DNA of 64,000 nt from Peristeroidobacter soli (GCF_004138485.1 NZ_RYEV01000004.1:1424803-1488802); one strand, 5' to 3'. Positions 9,582 to 18,428 are shown, counted from the stretch's first letter. Translations and numbers: made by a program. Notes: generated by a model from the sequence alone, not told the origin.

Positions 9582-10472
9582 TCACGACGCCCGCAGGTTC
9601 TCCTTGAAAAATTCAATCGTCCTCTTCCACGCCAGATCCGCCGCCTCCTTGTTATATCTCGGCGTCGTGTCGTTGTTGAAACCGTGCTGTGTCCCGGGAT
9701 AGATATACGCCGTGTACTTCACACCCGCCTTCTTCAACGCCTCTTCCGACGCCGGCCACGCCGCATTGATCCGCTCATCCGTCTCCGCAAACTGCAGTAA
9801 CAACGGCGCCTTGATATTGCCAGCCTCTTCCGGCGCCGGCGGCGTCCCGTAGAACGGTACGGCTGCAGCGAGATCGGCCACCTTGGTGGCGAGGAAGTTC
9901 GCAACACCGCCGCCGTAGCAGAAACCGGTCACACCGACCTTGCCACTCCCGCCCGGCAGCTTCTTCAAGTACGCCGCGGCCGCGACGAAATCTTCACGCG
10001 TCTTGGCCTGATCCAGTTTCTGGAACAGCTCGCGCGCCTTGTCCTCATCGCCCGGATAGCCTCCGAGAGGAAACAATGCATCCGGCGCGAACGCGATGAA
10101 GTTCTCCAGCGCGACTCGGCGAGCCACATCCTCGATATGAGAATTCAAGCCTCGGTTCTCGTGCACGACCAGCACCGTCGGCAACTTGCCCTTCGCGGAG
10201 GCGGGCTTCACCAGATAGCCACGCAACTTGCCGTAACCCGGCACCGGAATCTCGACGTACTCCGCCTTGATGCGCGCATCCGTCGGTGCGATCTGCTGGG
10301 CTTCAGCGAACTTCGGATTGAGCGCATCGAGAATCGCCGCGCCGCTCATGCCAGCGACGGCAAACGCGCCGGCGCCGTCGATGAATTCACGCCGCGAGAT
10401 CGCGCCGTGCACGTACTTGTCGAACAGCTTCCAGACTTCGGGCGGAAATTTTTGGGTTGGGTTGTTGCTCAT
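9582..10472 (-). CDS. Dienelactone hydrolase family protein with Tat-like leader
   Basis: Alpha/beta hydrolase of 296 residues. The catalytic set expected for this family is visible: Cys185 in GFCYGG, Asp232 in ETDERI and His263 in QHGF. The N-terminus has SRREFIDGAG followed by a small hydrophobic stretch (about 34-50), a Tat-type signal, so the enzyme probably acts in the periplasm. Relatives open lactone rings of chlorocatechol products, but many members have other ester or lactone substrates, so the substrate is unknown here. It is 50 bases downstream of the rhodanese-like gene on the same strand and may be cotranscribed with it. Confidence 0.85.
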   Translation of the reverse strand: MSNNPTQKFPPEVWKLFDKYVHGAISRREFIDGAGAFAVAGMSGAAILDALNPKFAEAQQIAPTDARIKAEYVEIPVPGYGKLRGYLVKPASAKGKLPTVLVVHENRGLNSHIEDVARRVALENFIAFAPDALFPLGGYPGDEDKARELFQKLDQAKTREDFVAAAAYLKKLPGGSGKVGVTGFCYGGGVANFLATKVADLAAAVPFYGTPPAPEEAGNIKAPLLLQFAETDERINAAWPASEEALKKAGVKYTAYIYPGTQHGFNNDTTPRYNKEAADLAWKRTIEFFKENLRAS

Positions 10473-10522
10473 GGGCTGCCTTCACCTGACGGGAGAGTCC
10501 ATCGCGACGATCTATAACACAA

Positions 10523-10987
10523 TCAGTGTTGAGCCGCCGCCTGTGCATTTTTCTGCTGTCCGGCCGGCGCCTTGGGCGCAATCCTGGTGAGCTTGCCGCC
10601 CTCCGCCTCATAATTTTGCACGCCGACGCGACCGACCACGTTGAAGCCCCTGGCGGCGAGCAGATCGCCGGCCTTACCGGCGCGGCCCGCGTGGTTGGAC
10701 ACGGTCACGATCTTCCGGTCCTTGGGAATCCATGCCAGGCTCTTGTCCAGATCCGCCGCCTGAATGCTGAGATAGACCGGCAAGCCACCGACCGTGGTGA
10801 GCTCATCCGGGCGCCGCAGGTCGATGATGAGCAGTTGGTCCGGCCTGGCCAGCAATTGATCGAACTGCGCGCGCGTCAGGACCGGTGTCTTCGACTCGTC
10901 CTTGCCTTGAGCGAACGCGAGAGACGCAACCAGACTGACCAGCAGCACGGACAGCGCCCGGAACGAAAACGAACGTGACACTCGCAT
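10523..10987 (-). CDS. Exported rhodanese-like protein lacking the active-site cysteine
   Basis: 154 residues with a cleavable signal (1-26, ending SLAFAQ) and one rhodanese domain (about 35-135: LLIIDLRRPDE near the start). Where active sulfurtransferases have a cysteine at the start of the loop, this protein reads SNHAGRAG, with Asn in its place. It therefore probably cannot carry a persulfide and may bind a ligand or act as a scaffold. It is divergent from the sigma-54 activator gene and lies just upstream of the dienelactone hydrolase gene. Confidence 0.8.
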   Translation of the reverse strand: MRVSRSFSFRALSVLLVSLVASLAFAQGKDESKTPVLTRAQFDQLLARPDQLLIIDLRRPDELTTVGGLPVYLSIQAADLDKSLAWIPKDRKIVTVSNHAGRAGKAGDLLAARGFNVVGRVGVQNYEAEGGKLTRIAPKAPAGQQKNAQAAAQH

Positions 10988-11194
10988 GACAGACTCCAGC
11001 GGAGATTGGAAAAGTCCGCGCAGTCTAAGAGCCGCTCAGCGCGGCCGTGAGAGGTAACAATGCATTTACAGATAACGTTTCCAGCTGTGACAAACCAGTC
11101 ACGGTCCGATTGCTCATGAGCTGATATCGCCCCGCTCTTTGTGCATGGATTGCGAGTCGTCAATACTGGTTGCGTCAACCACCCGCGGAATTTT

Positions 11195-12289
11195 ATGAGC
11201 GATCCCCACGGACGATTACTCGTGTATCCCGACGCCTCCGCTCATCCCACCTCGATCCGCGCCAAGGCGGCGATCTTCGCCGATCCGAAATCGCGAACGC
11301 TGCTTCAGCAGCTGGATCGAGTGGCGCCGGCCGCTGCGCCGGTGCTGATCGTCGGCGAAACCGGCACCGGCAAAGAACTCATCGCGCGTCACCTGCATTC
11401 GCAGAGCGGACGCAAAGGTGCGTTCGTCGCGGTCAACTGCGGTGCCTTGTCACAATCGCTGGCGGAAGCGGAGCTGTTCGGTCATCAGGCCGGCTCGTTC
11501 ACCGGTGCCGATGAAACTCGCGCCGGCTGGTTCGAAGCGGCGAACGGCGGCACGTTGTTTCTGGATGAGATCGGCGATCTGCCGTTGCCGCTGCAAGTGA
11601 AGTTGTTACGCGTCTTGCAGGAGCGTGAGGTTGTTCGCGTCGGCTCACGCAAGGCGATCCCGCTCGACGTGCGGCTGGTGGCAGCCACGAACGTCAATCT
11701 GGCTGAAGCGGTGACCGCCGGACGCTTCCGCCTCGATCTGTACTATCGACTCAACGTCGCAACTTTTGACCTGCCGCCACTGCGTGAACGGCACGGCGAC
11801 ATCATGCCGTTAGCCGAGCACTTTCTATCCAAGTACGCGCAGCAGCTGCGTGTGCGCCCGCCCGTGCTGGGGTTGGACACGCGTCGAGCCCTGCTGAGTT
11901 ATGCGTGGCCCGGCAACATTCGTGAGCTGGAGAATGTCATTCACTTCGCACTGCTGTCGGCAGACGGGGATATTCGTCCGGAACATCTCCGCTTCGCCGC
12001 CGCGCCTCAGACCGCGGCACTGACTCCAACGTTGAGCCCGATCGAAAACATTGCCACGCAGCTCGACAAGCTGTTCGCGAGTTCGCCGACCGAGTTGTAT
12101 CAGTCGCTGGAAGAATTGATCGTGCGCCGCGCGTTCTCTTACTGCAGCCAGAATCAGGTGCAGACGGCGCGCTTGCTGGGAATCTCCCGCAACGTCCTGC
12201 GCACGTTGCTCAAGCGCCTCGGGCTCATCAGCAACGACGCGGTGGCGGATGAATATCCAGACTTGCGACTCGTTCCCGCATCCGACTGA
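11195..12289 (+). CDS. Sigma-54-dependent activator without sensor domain, SfnR-like
   Basis: 364 residues from the ATG at 11195; a start at 11141 adds 18 unconserved residues. It has an AAA+ domain with Walker A GETGTGKE (54-61), the sigma-54 contact loop GSFTGA (100-105, a variant of GAFTGA) and Walker B GTLFLDEIGD (119-128), then a Fis-type helix-turn-helix at the C-terminus (about 320-355). It has no receiver, PAS or GAF domain. Such short activators include SfnR, which turns on sulfur-scavenging genes in Pseudomonas. The adjacent sulfate-binding protein gene has a matching sigma-54 promoter at 13507-13522, which supports a role in sulfur supply. That assignment is inference. Confidence 0.85.
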   Translation: MSDPHGRLLVYPDASAHPTSIRAKAAIFADPKSRTLLQQLDRVAPAAAPVLIVGETGTGKELIARHLHSQSGRKGAFVAVNCGALSQSLAEAELFGHQAGSFTGADETRAGWFEAANGGTLFLDEIGDLPLPLQVKLLRVLQEREVVRVGSRKAIPLDVRLVAATNVNLAEAVTAGRFRLDLYYRLNVATFDLPPLRERHGDIMPLAEHFLSKYAQQLRVRPPVLGLDTRRALLSYAWPGNIRELENVIHFALLSADGDIRPEHLRFAAAPQTAALTPTLSPIENIATQLDKLFASSPTELYQSLEELIVRRAFSYCSQNQVQTARLLGISRNVLRTLLKRLGLISNDAVADEYPDLRLVPASD

Positions 12290-12408
12290 ACGAGCGCGGT
12301 CAGTTGGTTTGTCCGGCACAGCGGTCCCGAGGGCTGTCGCTTCCCGCCCCAGCCGGGCCCGCCGTGCTGTAGGTTGAATCGTCTCGCCGGCGGCACTGGC
12401 TCGATCAC

Positions 12409-12438
12409 GGCGCCTGCGATGTCATCATTGCAGGCGCC
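12409..12438. terminator. Hairpin between converging genes
   Basis: GGCGCCTGC and GCAGGCGCC form a perfect 9-bp stem with a 12-base loop, placed between the sigma-54 activator (plus) and sbp (minus) genes, 14 bases past the sbp stop. There is no T run. It is a candidate bidirectional terminator; the rest of 12290-12452 shows nothing else. Confidence 0.5.
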
Positions 12439-12452
12439 TGACTTGTCCACGA

Positions 12453-13475
12453 TCAGGTCGTCGGCGAGTAGATCTTGTCGAACACGCCACCATCGGCGAA
12501 GTGCTTGGCTTGCGCCTTGGTCCAGCCGCCGAAGTCGGCGATGGTCACCAGCGTGCCAATCTTCGGGAAGGTCTTGCTGTACTTCGCCAGGATCGCGGGC
12601 GTGGTCGGGCGATAGTAATTCTTCGCCGCCACTTCCTGACCCGCGTCGGTGTAGAGATATTCCAGATACGCCTTCGCAACGGCGCTCGTGCCATGACGCT
12701 CGGCGTTCTTGTCGACCACCGCGACCGGCGGCTCGGCGAGCACGCTGACCGAGGGCGCGACGATTTCGAACTTGTCGGCACCGAATTCCTTGAACGCGAG
12801 GAACGCTTCGTTCTCCCACGCGAGCAACACATCGCCCAGACCGCGCTGAGCAAACGTCGTGGTCGAACCGCGAGCGCCGCTGTCCAGCACGGGCACATTC
12901 TTATAGAGCTTCTGCACGAACGCCTGCGCCGTCGCATCGCTGCCGCCCGGCTGCTTCAGCGCCCAGCCCCACGCCGCGAGATAATTCCAACGCGCGCCGC
13001 CCGAGGTCTTCGGGTTCGGCGTGATCACGGAGATACCCGGCTTCACCAGGTCACCCCAATCCTTGATGCCCTTCGGATTTCCCTTGCGCACCAGGAACAC
13101 GATGGTCGAGGTGTACGGCGAGCTGTTGTGCGGCAGGCGGGCGGCCCAGTCGTTCGACAGCAGCTTGGCATGGTCGGCGATGCCGTCGATGTCCGCGGCC
13201 AGCGCGAGCGTGACCACATCCGCTTGCAAACCATCGATCACCGAGCGCGCCTGTTTGCCAGAGCCGCCGTGCGACTGCTTGACGATCACCTTGTCGCCGG
13301 TCTTCTGCTGCCAGTAGGCGCCGAAGACTTTGTTGTATTCCTCGTAGAGCTCGCGCGTCGGATCGTAGGAAACATTGAGCAGCTCCACGTCCTTGGCCTG
13401 GACGGGACCGCCCAGCAAAGTGAGGGTCGCAGCCGCGGCGGCCAGCAGACTGCTATGGATGAAACGGCGTGACAT
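12453..13475 (-). CDS. sbp: Periplasmic sulfate-binding protein of an ABC transporter
   Basis: 340 residues. Binds sulfate (or thiosulfate) in the periplasm for a CysTWA-type importer. A signal peptide (about 1-27, ending GGPVQA) precedes a mature protein with family motifs [40 protein letters not shown] and [24 protein letters not shown]-like regions. The start at 13475 has GGAGAT eight bases before it; an in-frame start 39 bases upstream is less likely. No permease or ATPase gene is nearby, so it must use a transporter encoded elsewhere. A sigma-54 promoter lies 32 bases upstream. Confidence 0.93.
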   Translation of the reverse strand: MSRRFIHSSLLAAAAATLTLLGGPVQAKDVELLNVSYDPTRELYEEYNKVFGAYWQQKTGDKVIVKQSHGGSGKQARSVIDGLQADVVTLALAADIDGIADHAKLLSNDWAARLPHNSSPYTSTIVFLVRKGNPKGIKDWGDLVKPGISVITPNPKTSGGARWNYLAAWGWALKQPGGSDATAQAFVQKLYKNVPVLDSGARGSTTTFAQRGLGDVLLAWENEAFLAFKEFGADKFEIVAPSVSVLAEPPVAVVDKNAERHGTSAVAKAYLEYLYTDAGQEVAAKNYYRPTTPAILAKYSKTFPKIGTLVTIADFGGWTKAQAKHFADGGVFDKIYSPTT

Positions 13476-13506
13476 GAAGGATCTCCGGAGTTGGGAATCT
13501 GATGTG

Positions 13507-13522
13507 AGCAACATGTGTGCCA
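13507..13522 (-). promoter_or_regulatory. Sigma-54 promoter of sbp
   Basis: On the minus strand TGGCACACATGTTGCT matches the -24/-12 consensus (TGGCAC, five bases, TTGCW). Transcription would start near 13495, about 20 bases before the sbp ATG. An SfnR-like sigma-54 activator is encoded within 2.3 kb. Confidence 0.8.
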
Positions 13523-13642
13523 GCGTAAAAGATCCCGGTTGGCGCGGCTTTTGCGCTGCTTCGCCGACCCAGGCTGCACAGGACTCAGCAGCAATGTCGG
13601 TGGAGTGTGCAAGTCTCAGCAGTTGTTACAATCACGTGACGG

Positions 13643-14773
13643 CTAGCTCAGCCCTTTGGAGGCCAGCAGCACACGTGTGTTGTCGAAGTAGATAGCTTGC
13701 TTTTGCTCGGACGTAAGCGCGGTATCGAGCGTATCGAGTGCCGGCCCGACATCGCCGCGATCCCCACCGCCGACACCATAGTCGGTGCCGAACAGGATGC
13801 GGTCCGCGCCGATCTTGTCGCACGCGTAACGCACCCAGCCGGCGTTGCGCACCGAGTACGGGCCAGTGTCGATGTAAATCCGTCGCAGCTTCTGCAGCGG
13901 GTCCGCAACACCGTTGGCGCGCGCTGCCGGAATGATGCTGTCGAACAAATGAGTGAAGAAGCCACCGAGCATGATGATCTCGACACTCACATCCGGATAC
14001 GGATCGAGGAAGTCGGTCAGCCCGAGCGTGATCGCGCCGGCCGCGAGATGCGAGTTGCTGATGAGATTCCAGCGCGCGTAGGCCGTGTCTTCCGGCACGA
14101 CCAACGGCGGCTGACCGGGGACGCGATCGCTGGCCGGACCGCGATGAATAAAAAAATGACTGTTGAGCTTCTGTGCCGCATCGAACAGCGGCTGCAACGT
14201 CCGGGCACCAGCCAGCGTGGAGAACGCATTCAACGGCAGCGAACCACCGATGAAGCCCAGCTCACGATGCGCACGCGTCAACTCTTGCGCGGCCCAGACT
14301 GGATCCGACGCCGGCAGCGCCGCCACCGCAAGGAACCGCGGACGATGCTTCGAGACGATCTCAGCGAGCTCATCGTTGAATGCGCGATACAGCGTGCGCT
14401 GTTCTTCGATCGGCAAGCTCGCATCGAACCCCAACGCCACCGTGTGCGTGAGCAGCTGTCGTTGAATGCCGTTCTTGTCGAGATTGCGCAGGCGCGCCTG
14501 AATGTCGGACGGCGCAAAGGCGCCCGGTCCGCCGACGGCAGACACCGTCGTCGCGTTGTCGAGTTGAGTGATGCCCTCAGCGCCAGTCACCAGTTTCGGT
14601 GGCTGCGTTCGCGTCGCGAGGAATTTCATTTCGGCACGCGACACGTAATGACTGTGCCAATCCACTAACGCTCGCGGTGTGCCGGCCGCAAAGAGCGGAC
14701 GGGTATGCAATCCAGTCGAAAGCGTCGCGGCCGTAGCGAGCGCGCCATTGAGAAACTGACGTCGATTGAACAT
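13643..14773 (-). CDS. Exported metal-dependent amidohydrolase (ACMSD-like family)
   Basis: 376 residues with a Tat-like leader (NRRQFLNGALATAATL) and a TIM-barrel amidohydrolase_2 domain. Visible metal-ligand candidates are His40 and His42 (DWHSHY), a His in HFFIHRGP near 215 and an Asp in LFGTDYG near 335. The family includes decarboxylases and hydrolases acting on aromatic or dicarboxylic compounds; the substrate cannot be told. The sbp promoter lies between its stop and sbp, so the two need not be coregulated. Upstream on the same strand is a small membrane-anchored protein. Confidence 0.8.
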   Translation of the reverse strand: MFNRRQFLNGALATAATLSTGLHTRPLFAAGTPRALVDWHSHYVSRAEMKFLATRTQPPKLVTGAEGITQLDNATTVSAVGGPGAFAPSDIQARLRNLDKNGIQRQLLTHTVALGFDASLPIEEQRTLYRAFNDELAEIVSKHRPRFLAVAALPASDPVWAAQELTRAHRELGFIGGSLPLNAFSTLAGARTLQPLFDAAQKLNSHFFIHRGPASDRVPGQPPLVVPEDTAYARWNLISNSHLAAGAITLGLTDFLDPYPDVSVEIIMLGGFFTHLFDSIIPAARANGVADPLQKLRRIYIDTGPYSVRNAGWVRYACDKIGADRILFGTDYGVGGGDRGDVGPALDTLDTALTSEQKQAIYFDNTRVLLASKGLS

Positions 14774-14824
14774 GTGAACTCGCGCGCCGGGAGCCGGCAG
14801 CGCCTCAGCTGATTCGAGTTGTTT

Positions 14825-15055
14825 TTAGATCAGAGCACTCACGCCAGCAGCGGCGATGCCCGCCAAGGCGACAGCAGACAGGAGAAACTTGCCGAGCAAT
14901 CCGCCGAGGCTGACCGTCGGCGTCGTCTCCACTTGCTGCCAGTTCTCGGCTGCCGCTTCTTCGCGCGACTCCAAGCGAAACTTGTGCACGTAGCCGTCGA
15001 TCGGCACGCAGCCGCGATACTCGCGCGGCGGAGCTGCTTGGGTGAGCGACTGCAT
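14825..15055 (-). CDS. Small protein with a C-terminal membrane segment, function unknown
   Basis: 76 residues. The first 45 are polar (PIDGYVHKFRLES...), and residues about 50-74 form one hydrophobic helix (LLGKFLLSAVALAGIAAAG), so it is probably tail-anchored in the inner membrane. No family is recognised. It fills the space between the siderophore-interacting protein gene and the amidohydrolase gene on the same strand, which is the main support for it being real. Confidence 0.5.
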   Translation of the reverse strand: MQSLTQAAPPREYRGCVPIDGYVHKFRLESREEAAAENWQQVETTPTVSLGGLLGKFLLSAVALAGIAAAGVSALI

Positions 15056-15147
15056 GATGGGCTCGCGGGTCGGAACAGACGCAGCAGTCTAGTCCCGGCC
15101 GGGTCACGAACTCAGTCGCGAGCCGGTTTCATTTCGGTCACGTCGAG

Positions 15148-15939
15148 TCAGTCTTCGACTACGACGTGCGAGCCGACGGCGCCGCGTTGCCAATAGCCCG
15201 CCGCTTTCACCCAACGCTTGTCGAAGCCCCGCCCTTCGACCAGATATCGACGAATCGCGCGGACCGCCTGTGTCTCGGTCGCCGCCCAGGCAAAACACCC
15301 TTCCTTCATGATCGGCAGATCGTCCAGCGCCCCAAGTAGAGACTCACCTGTCACGGCGTTTGGATCCGTTCTCGGCACCCACATGACTTGCAGATTGGCG
15401 CGACTCGACAACGGCAATTCAAAACCTGGCGCCACTTCGGCAACGACCAGAGCATTCGTCCCCGCCGGCAGTTCCTCCAGGCGACGAGCGATAGCGGGCA
15501 ACGCGGTTTCATCGCCGATCAACAGATGCAGGCCGATGCCTTCCGTGGAAATGACCGCCGAGCCTCGCGGCCCACCGACGCCGAGCACGCTGCCGATTCT
15601 GGCATTGGCTGCCCAAGTGGTCGCCGGCCCGTCGTCGTGAATCACGAAGTCGACCGCCAACACGCCGGCCTCCGCATCGAAACTACGAGGCGTGAAGTCA
15701 CGCATGACTCGTTCCGACGCGCCGTCCGCGCCCGGTGGAGCGAGGTTCAACTCGCCGTCCGGATTTGGAAAAATCAACTTGATGTGATCGTCGAAGCCGA
15801 GCGAAGTGAAGCCGCGCAGCTCGTCGCTCTTCACGGTGATTCGCTTCATCTTCGGCGCGATCGTTTCGACGTGCGACACGACCGTGCGCCGCATGCGCAC
15901 CTCGTGTCGCACCCGAGTGATATTCGGCAGGTTACTCAT
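15148..15939 (-). CDS. Siderophore-interacting FAD protein, probable ferric-chelate reductase (YqjH-like)
   Basis: 263 residues. It probably reduces ferric chelates with NAD(P)H through FAD in the cytoplasm, releasing iron. The flavin motif RDFTPRSF (near residue 80) and the C-terminal region WVKAAGYWQRGAVG are typical of the SIP/ViuB family. The start at 15939 overlaps the stop of the PadR gene by 8 bases, so translation is probably coupled; the longer frame upstream is only the overlap. In E. coli the homologous pair YqjI-YqjH is divergent; here the regulator is upstream in the same operon. Confidence 0.85.
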   Translation of the reverse strand: MSNLPNITRVRHEVRMRRTVVSHVETIAPKMKRITVKSDELRGFTSLGFDDHIKLIFPNPDGELNLAPPGADGASERVMRDFTPRSFDAEAGVLAVDFVIHDDGPATTWAANARIGSVLGVGGPRGSAVISTEGIGLHLLIGDETALPAIARRLEELPAGTNALVVAEVAPGFELPLSSRANLQVMWVPRTDPNAVTGESLLGALDDLPIMKEGCFAWAATETQAVRAIRRYLVEGRGFDKRWVKAAGYWQRGAVGSHVVVED

Positions 15940-16567
15940 TGTCGCGACCTTGTGAGATTTCCTCGGCGGCAGCTTCGATGATCCGGCGCACGCGCTCGGT
16001 CTCTGCTTCGCTCCAACCGCCACGATGAAACATCAGCGCCGCCCGCAACGTATGCATGGCGTGATGCAGATCTTCCGGCGGCATTTCGCCCGACGCCGCG
16101 CGCGCCGCCATCGCCATGCGCTTTCTGACGCTGTTCAGCATCGCTTCGTTCTCGCGCAAGTAACGCCGACCCTCGTCGGTGATCTCGTACAGGCGCTTGC
16201 TGCCTTCGGTCGTGGTGGAGCGCACCTGCCCCAACTCTTCGAGCAGCGTGAGCGTGGGATACACCGAGCCGGGACTCGGCGCATACGAGCCACCGAACTT
16301 CAGCTCGAGCTCCTTGATCAGCTCATAACCGTGGCGCTGCTTCTCCTCGATCAAAGACAGCAACATCAATCGCAGATCGCCGGGCCCGAACCGGCGACCA
16401 CCGCCGCCACCGCCCCGCCCGAAACCGCCGCGGCCGCCCGGGCCGCCGAAAAACATGCCGCGCGGCCCGCCGCCGCCCCCTCGACCACCCCAATGACCGA
16501 AGTGATGGTGATGAGCATGGCGCTCGAAACCCTGGCCATGGTGGCCAAAAAACATTCTATGAAACAT
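15932..16567 (-). CDS. PadR-family repressor with His/Gly-rich N-terminus (YqjI-like)
   Basis: 211 residues. Residues 1-60 are extremely rich in His (HAHHHHFGHW) and Gly and resemble the metal-binding leader of E. coli YqjI, a nickel-sensitive repressor of the ferric reductase gene yqjH. The winged-helix PadR domain (about 65-140) has the family motif HGYELIKELE, and YAPSPGSVYPTL follows. A C-terminal helix provides the dimer interface. AAAGG lies 9 bases before the ATG at 16567. It heads the operon with the SIP gene, and palindromes at 16586-16617 are likely operators. Nickel or iron sensing is inferred from the E. coli pair. Confidence 0.88.
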   Translation of the reverse strand: MFHRMFFGHHGQGFERHAHHHHFGHWGGRGGGGGPRGMFFGGPGGRGGFGRGGGGGGRRFGPGDLRLMLLSLIEEKQRHGYELIKELELKFGGSYAPSPGSVYPTLTLLEELGQVRSTTTEGSKRLYEITDEGRRYLRENEAMLNSVRKRMAMAARAASGEMPPEDLHHAMHTLRAALMFHRGGWSEAETERVRRIIEAAAEEISQGRDNE

Positions 16568-16585
16568 GAACTTAAACCTTTATTG

Positions 16586-16617
16586 GTACTTGAGTACGGG
16601 ACAAACGATATATCGTT
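16586..16617. promoter_or_regulatory. Candidate PadR operators upstream of the PadR-SIP operon
   Basis: Two inverted repeats lie 20-50 bases upstream of the PadR start: GTACT-TG-AGTAC at 16586-16597 and the perfect palindrome AACGATATATCGTT at 16604-16617. The position fits autorepression. The neighbouring TSUP gene on the plus strand begins 128 bases further on. Confidence 0.6.
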
Positions 16618-16744
16618 CCAATGTATCTTTCAAGAGCATCTTTCATCCGACCAACCCGTAAGGCCCGTCCGCGCGCCACCTCATGGCAAGATGCGCGCGC
16701 CCAGAACAAACACTCCAGTCCGCGCTCATACCGAGCGGTCGTCC

Positions 16745-17512
16745 ATGCTCACCGATCCAACGTTCTATCTACTCGCCATCCCCGCGGTCATCCTGCTCGG
16801 CCTCGCTAAAGGCGGCTTCGCCGGCGTCGGTGCCATCGCCCTGCCCTTGCTCGCGCTCAGAATTTCGCCGGTGCAGGCGGCCGCGATCCTGCTGCCGGTC
16901 CTCGTCGTGCAGGACGCGGTGGGGGTGTGGGCCTTTCGAAAGAATTGGGATCGCGAGGTGCTCGCGTTGATGATTCCATCCGCGATGGCCGGCATCGTCG
17001 CAGCCTATTTTCTGGCCGCAAAAGTATCCGCGACCGTGGTGCTCGCGGTTCTCGGCGCGATCTCAGTCGTGTTCGCGTGCTATCGCCTGTGGATTTCTCG
17101 CGGCGGCCGCGTGCCCGTTTCCAGCAATGCCCCTCGCGCACTCGGCGCAGCGCTTGGCTTTGCATCGGGATTCACATCGCAAGTCGCGCATGCAGGCCAG
17201 CCCCCTTTTCAAATGTGGGTGCTGCCGAAAGGGTTGTCGCCTCAAGTGCTGGTCGGCACCACGGCGATCTTTTTCGCGGTCATCAACCTGTTCAAGATTC
17301 CGGCGTACATGGCGCTCGGACAGTTCACGCACGAGAACCTGACCGCCGCGGCGGTGCTGGTGCCCCTGGCAATCGCCTCGACCCTGCTCGGCGTGTGGCT
17401 GGTCAGGCGCGTCAACGCCGAGCGCTTCATCACTATTATTTATGTGTTGATGATCGTGGTGGGACTGGAATTGCTGTTCAAGGCGTGGCCCCACCTTGAC
17501 CTCATAGATTAG
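16745..17512 (+). CDS. TSUP (TauE/SafE) family permease
   Basis: 255 residues with about eight hydrophobic segments in two halves, typical of the sulfite/organic-anion exporter family. Visible family features are the N-terminal AKGGFAGVGAIALPLLAL and the second-half GFASGFTSQVAHAGQPPFQMWVLP. The start at 16745 begins MLTDPTFY; a much longer open frame upstream overlaps the PadR gene on the other strand and is not coding. Substrate may be sulfite, a sulfonate or another anion. It converges on the TonB-receptor remnant with a 4-base overlap. Confidence 0.85.
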   Translation: MLTDPTFYLLAIPAVILLGLAKGGFAGVGAIALPLLALRISPVQAAAILLPVLVVQDAVGVWAFRKNWDREVLALMIPSAMAGIVAAYFLAAKVSATVVLAVLGAISVVFACYRLWISRGGRVPVSSNAPRALGAALGFASGFTSQVAHAGQPPFQMWVLPKGLSPQVLVGTTAIFFAVINLFKIPAYMALGQFTHENLTAAAVLVPLAIASTLLGVWLVRRVNAERFITIIYVLMIVVGLELLFKAWPHLDLID

Positions 17513-17725
17513 AACCGATAGGTCAGTGTAGCCCCGTACATTCGTGGCGCCCCGAGCGAACCCGCACGGGAGGGAGCGGCACCGGGCTTCACGTTGGCCT
17601 GACTCAGATAACGCTCATCGAACGCATTGCGTATCCAGCCGGAGAGCGACCAGTCATTGTCCGCTGAGCTGAGCGCGAGCGAGGCGTTGAGCAATCCATA
17701 AGAGTCCTGCACGTTCAACGCGTCG
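17509..17725 (-). pseudogene. TonB-dependent receptor, C-terminal remnant
   Basis: About the last 70 residues of an outer-membrane TonB receptor. They show the final beta strands (YGLLNASLAL, WSLSGWIRNAFDERYL), the RMYGATLTYRF ending and the terminal aromatic residue needed for barrel assembly. A complete receptor has 700-1000 residues, so the barrel front and plug are missing. The frame runs up to about 17725, where it meets the plus-strand D-aminoacylase remnant. It is not expected to be functional. Confidence 0.85.
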
Positions 17726-17726
17726 T

Positions 17727-18425
17727 TATAAATGTGCCGGCGTGCGCAACTGGGGCCGGGCCGACGAGTTGCTCGGATTGATCGACTCCGCCCGCCGCGA
17801 GCAACCCGTGCATCTCGATTGCTATCCCTATACAGCCGGCTCCACCATCATTCGGCCCGACCTGGCCGACGGCGAGGTCGAAATCCTGATCAACTGGTCC
17901 ACCCCCCACCCCGAAGTGGCCGGACGCACGCTGAAGAGCATCGCCGAAGAGTGGGGACTGACCGAAGCGCTCGCCGCCGAGCAACTCATGCCTGGCGGCG
18001 CCAGTTATTTTCAGATGCGCGAGCAGGACATGCGGCAGATCATGCAACACCGCCGCTGCATGATCGGCTCCGATGGATTGCCCCACGATTCCTTGCCCCA
18101 TCCGCGCTTGTGGGGCACGTTTCCCCGCGTGCTCGGTCGTTATGCGCGCGATCTGCAGGTGCTCAGTCTGGAGACTGCCGTTCACAAGATGACCGGTCTG
18201 TCCGCGGCAACCTTCGCTCTTCGCGATCGTGGCCGGATCGCGGTGGGCATGAAGGCCGACATCACTGTTTTCGATCCGGAAACGATCATCGACCGCGCCA
18301 CCTACGAATCCCCTGCTCAGATGGCCGAGGGAGTGGTGCATGTTTTCGTCAACGGCGCACTCGCATGGACCGAGCGCGCCGCGACGCCGACACGCAACGG
18401 CCGATTCCTGCCTCGTACTCTCTGA
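17727..18425 (+). pseudogene. N-acyl-D-amino-acid deacylase, C-terminal remnant
   Basis: About 233 codons encode the C-terminal half of a D-aminoacylase-type amidohydrolase. The frame enters at the motif YKCAGVRNWGRA, which follows the metal-site lysine region in this family, and continues through HLDCYPYTAGST, MIGSDGLPHD and the end of the barrel plus the small beta domain (GMKADITVFDPE). The enzymes normally have 480-550 residues, so the signal, first half and first metal ligands are gone. There is no upstream start with homology. The break coincides with that of the receptor remnant on the other strand. Confidence 0.88.
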
Positions 18426-18428
18426 GTC

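Noticed and set aside
16025-16744. N-terminal extension of the TSUP permease
   Set aside because: This open stretch lies opposite the PadR gene and has no membrane or family character; the protein family begins at 16745.
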